Shown: in pieces, positions 60,834 through 64,000 of the stretch
Layout of the letters: each line of letters begins with the position of its first letter
Numbering within the stretch: position 1 is the first letter of the stretch
Assembly (NCBI GenBank): GCA_902523535.1
Contig: CABYZQ010000003.1
Span: 83,514 to 147,513, forward strand
Source: an uncultured Pelagibacteraceae bacterium
GTDB lineage: Bacteria > Pseudomonadota > Alphaproteobacteria > Pelagibacterales > AG-422-B15
Direction of reading: 5' to 3'
DNA length: 64,000 nt
Translations under genes and position numbers: made by a program
The notes under the pieces: model-generated
The model's database searches: none
The model's input: only the letters and a program-made list of their open reading frames with translations
What the model was told of the DNA's origin: nothing

Positions 60834-62268
60834 AATAAATAAAGATAATTTTAAGCAAGATGCTTATAAATATGGTTTCGTTACTGAAATTGAAGATGAA
60901 AAAATTCCAAAAGGCCTTAATGAAGAAGTAGTTAAGTTAATTTCTAGTAAGAAAAATGAACCTAATTGGATGCTTGAATGGAGACTAGCTGCTTATGAGC
61001 GCTTGAAAAGCATGGAGGTGCCAAAATGGGCTCGTGCAAATATCGCTGAAATTGATTTTCAAGATTTATATTACTATTCATCACCCAAAGATTTTAAAGA
61101 TAAGCCTAAATCTCTTGAAGAAGTAGATCCTAAGCTTTTAGAAACGTACGAGAAATTAGGAATTCCATTAAAAGAGCAAGAAGCATTAGCCGGTGTAGCG
61201 GTAGACGCTGTTTTTGACAGCGTATCAGTTGCAACCACTTTTAAAGAAAAGTTGAATGAAATAGGGGTCATATTTTGTCCAATTTCTGAAGCAATACAAA
61301 AGCACCCTGATTTAGTTAAAAAATATATCGGCTCAGTAATTCCTGTAACAGATCATTTTTATGCAACTTTAAATTCAGCGGTATTTAGTGATGGATCATT
61401 TGTTTACATTCCTAAAAATGTTAAATGCCCTATGGAACTTTCAACATACTTCAGAATCAATGCCTCAGAAACAGGTCAATTTGAGAGAACACTCATAATT
61501 GCAGATGAAGGTAGTTACGTTAGCTATCTTGAGGGGTGCACAGCTCCAATGAGAGACGAAAATCAACTGCATGCAGCAAATGTTGAATTGGTAGCACTCG
61601 ATAATGCAGAGATTAAGTATTCGACAGTTCAGAATTGGTATCCAGGAGACGAAGATGGTAAAGGTGGGATATACAACTTTGTGACTAAAAGAGGTCTATG
61701 CAAAGGAAAAAACTCAAAAATATCATGGACACAAATTGAAACTGGGTCGGCGATAACATGGAAATATCCAAGTTGTATTTTAAGAGGTGATAACTCAACC
61801 GGCGAGTTTTATTCAGTTGCCATAACCAATAATCACCAGCAAGCAGATACAGGCACTAAAATGATTCATTTAGGCAAAAATACCAAGAGTAGAATTGTCT
61901 CAAAGGGAATATCGGCAGGTAAGTCATCAAATACATATCGTGGTCTGGTTAATTTTCATAGAAAAGCTGAAAATTCTAAAAACTTTACCCAATGTGACTC
62001 CTTGCTTGTAGGCAGTAGTTGTAAAGCCAATACTATTCCTCTTACAGAAAATAATTCTAATACTTCTTCATTGGAGCATGAGGCTACAACTTCTAAAATA
62101 AGTGACGATCAATTATTTTATTGTATGCAAAGAGGTCTTGATGCTGAAGAGGCACAAAGTTTAATTGTTAATGGTTTTTGCAAAGAAGTATTGCAACAAC
62201 TTCCAATGGAATTTGCGGTAGAAGCCCAAAAACTTGTTAGCATAAGTCTTGAAGGAAGTGTTGGATAA
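60826..62268 (+). CDS. sufB: Fe-S cluster assembly protein SufB
   Basis: [69 protein letters not shown]. Confidence 0.97.
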   Translation: MNKINKDNFKQDAYKYGFVTEIEDEKIPKGLNEEVVKLISSKKNEPNWMLEWRLAAYERLKSMEVPKWARANIAEIDFQDLYYYSSPKDFKDKPKSLEEVDPKLLETYEKLGIPLKEQEALAGVAVDAVFDSVSVATTFKEKLNEIGVIFCPISEAIQKHPDLVKKYIGSVIPVTDHFYATLNSAVFSDGSFVYIPKNVKCPMELSTYFRINASETGQFERTLIIADEGSYVSYLEGCTAPMRDENQLHAANVELVALDNAEIKYSTVQNWYPGDEDGKGGIYNFVTKRGLCKGKNSKISWTQIETGSAITWKYPSCILRGDNSTGEFYSVAITNNHQQADTGTKMIHLGKNTKSRIVSKGISAGKSSNTYRGLVNFHRKAENSKNFTQCDSLLVGSSCKANTIPLTENNSNTSSLEHEATTSKISDDQLFYCMQRGLDAEEAQSLIVNGFCKEVLQQLPMEFAVEAQKLVSISLEGSVG

Positions 62269-62269
62269 T

Positions 62270-63004
62270 ATGTTAGAAATTAAAAATCTAGACGTATCAG
62301 TTGAAGATAAACAGATCATCAAAAATCTAAATTTAAAAATTGGTCCAGGTGAAGTTCATGCAATTATGGGTCCTAATGGGTCTGGTAAAAGCACAATTGC
62401 ACATACATTAGCTGGGAAGCCTAATTATTTAGTTGAAGCTGGAAATGTAGACTTCAAGAATGAAGACCTTATAGCAAAAGATCCTTATGAAAGATCACTG
62501 CTAGGACTGTTTTTGGCTTTTCAGTACCCCATAGAATTGCCTGGTGTTACAAACGCGTCTTATCTCAAGCAAATTCTAAATGCCCACAGAAAATCTCGTG
62601 GAGAAAATCCAATAGATGCGGGTGAGTTTTTGAAAATACTAAAAGAAAAATCAAGAAACTTAAATATTCCCATGGAAATGCATAGCAGATTTGTAAATGC
62701 AGGATTTTCAGGTGGAGAAAAAAAGAAAAATGAGGTCCTTCAAATGGACTTGCTTGATCCAAGTTTAATCATAATGGATGAGACCGATTCTGGATTAGAT
62801 GTTGATGCACTTAAAAGTACCTCAGAAGCTGTAAATAAGCTGAGAGATGGAAAAAGGTCATTCTTAATAATAACTCACTACTTGAGACTGCTAGAATATA
62901 TCGAGCCTGATCATGTCCACGTTTTTGGCGATGGATCTATAATAGAGTCTGGAGATAAATCTTTGGCTTCAAGAATAGATAATGAAGGGTATGAAGTTAA
63001 ATGA
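62270..63004 (+). CDS. sufC: Fe-S cluster assembly ATPase SufC
   Basis: MLEIKNLDVSVEDKQIIKNLNLKIGPGEVHAIMGPNGSGKSTIAHTLAG, FSGGEKKKNEVLQM, MDETDSGLDVDAL. ATG 62270 preferred over 62249. Confidence 0.97.
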   Translation: MLEIKNLDVSVEDKQIIKNLNLKIGPGEVHAIMGPNGSGKSTIAHTLAGKPNYLVEAGNVDFKNEDLIAKDPYERSLLGLFLAFQYPIELPGVTNASYLKQILNAHRKSRGENPIDAGEFLKILKEKSRNLNIPMEMHSRFVNAGFSGGEKKKNEVLQMDLLDPSLIIMDETDSGLDVDALKSTSEAVNKLRDGKRSFLIITHYLRLLEYIEPDHVHVFGDGSIIESGDKSLASRIDNEGYEVK

Positions 63005-63921
63005 AGTCAGTTAGCTCTTTAGATTGTGTCATAGAAATATCTGAAAAGATTAATATTCAGAACCCTTCTGATGAAATAAAGATAAACTGTTCAAACAGTG
63101 AGAGCAGTCCCACTATAGATATTGAAATTAAAAAATCTAAAATCAATAATCGTATTCATTTAACATGTAATGAAAAGCAAGATATCAAAGCTACTATCAA
63201 TCTTCAAATACATGATAATGCTACACTAGAGTTTATAGATGAAGCAAATTATGAAAGTGCTACTGACATTAAAATGAATACCATTATGAGACCAAATGCT
63301 GTATTTGAAATATATAGATTTAACAAATTTAATGTATCAACAAAGAATTCTTTTGTTCACAATTGTGATCTTCAATCTAACTGCATTTTTAGAGATTTTA
63401 ACTTCTCAAATGGCTCAAAAGAAATGTCTAATATTACTAAAATTTCATTAAACGAAAAAAATTCTAAATATATTGGCAGTGGGGTGGTGATTGCAGACTC
63501 TACTAACTGTAAAAATCAACTTGATATTTCTCATATGTCACAGTCTGCTATATCTGATTGTTCTTTCAAAACAGTTTCACGAGGCAAATCTAATGTCACA
63601 TTTAAAGGCAAGGTTTTCGTAGATGACGATTGTTCAGACACGGTATCTAGTCAAATAAGTAAAGGTTTAGTTATGTCTGATGAGTCAAAAATAAATTTAA
63701 CTCCAATCTTAGAAATTAATAATGATGATGTCGTTTGCTCTCATGGAGCTGCTTCTGGTAAACCAGATGATTCAGTACTTTTTTACCTGGCTTCGAGAGG
63801 TATAGAAAAGAGCGACGCAGAAAAATTATATATGCAGGGTTTTCTTAGTGAATTTTTAAATAAAATTGAAAATGTACAAATGCAATCTAAAGCAAGGGAT
63901 TACATTAACCAAAATTGCTAA
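63001..63921 (+). CDS. sufD: Fe-S cluster assembly protein SufD
   Basis: SufB/D core in C-terminal half (CSHGAASGKPDDSVLFYLASRGIEKSDAEKLYMQGFLSEFL); position after sufC. Confidence 0.92.
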   Translation: MKSVSSLDCVIEISEKINIQNPSDEIKINCSNSESSPTIDIEIKKSKINNRIHLTCNEKQDIKATINLQIHDNATLEFIDEANYESATDIKMNTIMRPNAVFEIYRFNKFNVSTKNSFVHNCDLQSNCIFRDFNFSNGSKEMSNITKISLNEKNSKYIGSGVVIADSTNCKNQLDISHMSQSAISDCSFKTVSRGKSNVTFKGKVFVDDDCSDTVSSQISKGLVMSDESKINLTPILEINNDDVVCSHGAASGKPDDSVLFYLASRGIEKSDAEKLYMQGFLSEFLNKIENVQMQSKARDYINQNC

Positions 63922-63923
63922 TA

Positions 63924-64000
63924 ATGAATAAAGATAAAACTTTACATAAAGATATTAGAAAAGATTTTCCTATTCTTTCTAAAAAAATTCTTAAGACAAA
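63924..64000 (+). CDS. sufS: Cysteine desulfurase SufS, N-terminal fragment, runs off right edge
   Basis: MNKDKTLHKDIRKDFPILSKKILKT... directly after sufD; typical SufS N-terminus (DFPIL) and operon position. Confidence 0.75.
   Translation, partial: MNKDKTLHKDIRKDFPILSKKILKT

Noticed and set aside
1-64000. CRISPR arrays, rRNA, tRNA genes, transposases, phage or toxin-antitoxin modules
   Set aside because: None recognised by eye; intergenic gaps are mostly too short. A tRNAscan/Infernal run would settle the RNA question.

Overview
AT-rich, densely packed chromosomal window, almost entirely housekeeping genes. Gene content and order (rne/mrcA/prfB, NDUFA12-DUF2155 next to accB/accC, cysE-iscR-sufBCDS, panB-YfgM-BamB-Der, DUF2066-pgsA-hda, lptF-lptG-lptD-surA-ksgA) suggest a genome-streamlined marine-type alphaproteobacterium; this assignment is inference. 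The left edge holds an RND efflux operon with an embedded PadR-family regulator. No CRISPR array, rRNA, tRNA, transposase, integrase or phage module was recognised. I did not find a large undescribed system. The most noteworthy observations are: (1) an exact 21-bp duplication of the guaA 3' end bracketing a ~0.4 kb insert with one small membrane-protein ORF, which looks like a relic or minimal guaA-site genomic island; (2) a Der/EngA-like GTPase with only one G domain plus the KH-like tail; (3) a SurA-like protein with no room for a PPIase domain; (4) two identical-arm palindromes 30 bp apart upstream of the efflux operon, a candidate PadR operator; (5) a canonical prfB +1 programmed frameshift that the ORF track splits; (6) all eight convergent gene junctions overlap or abut (gap of 1 bp or less), and one divergent pair has start codons only 15 bp apart.
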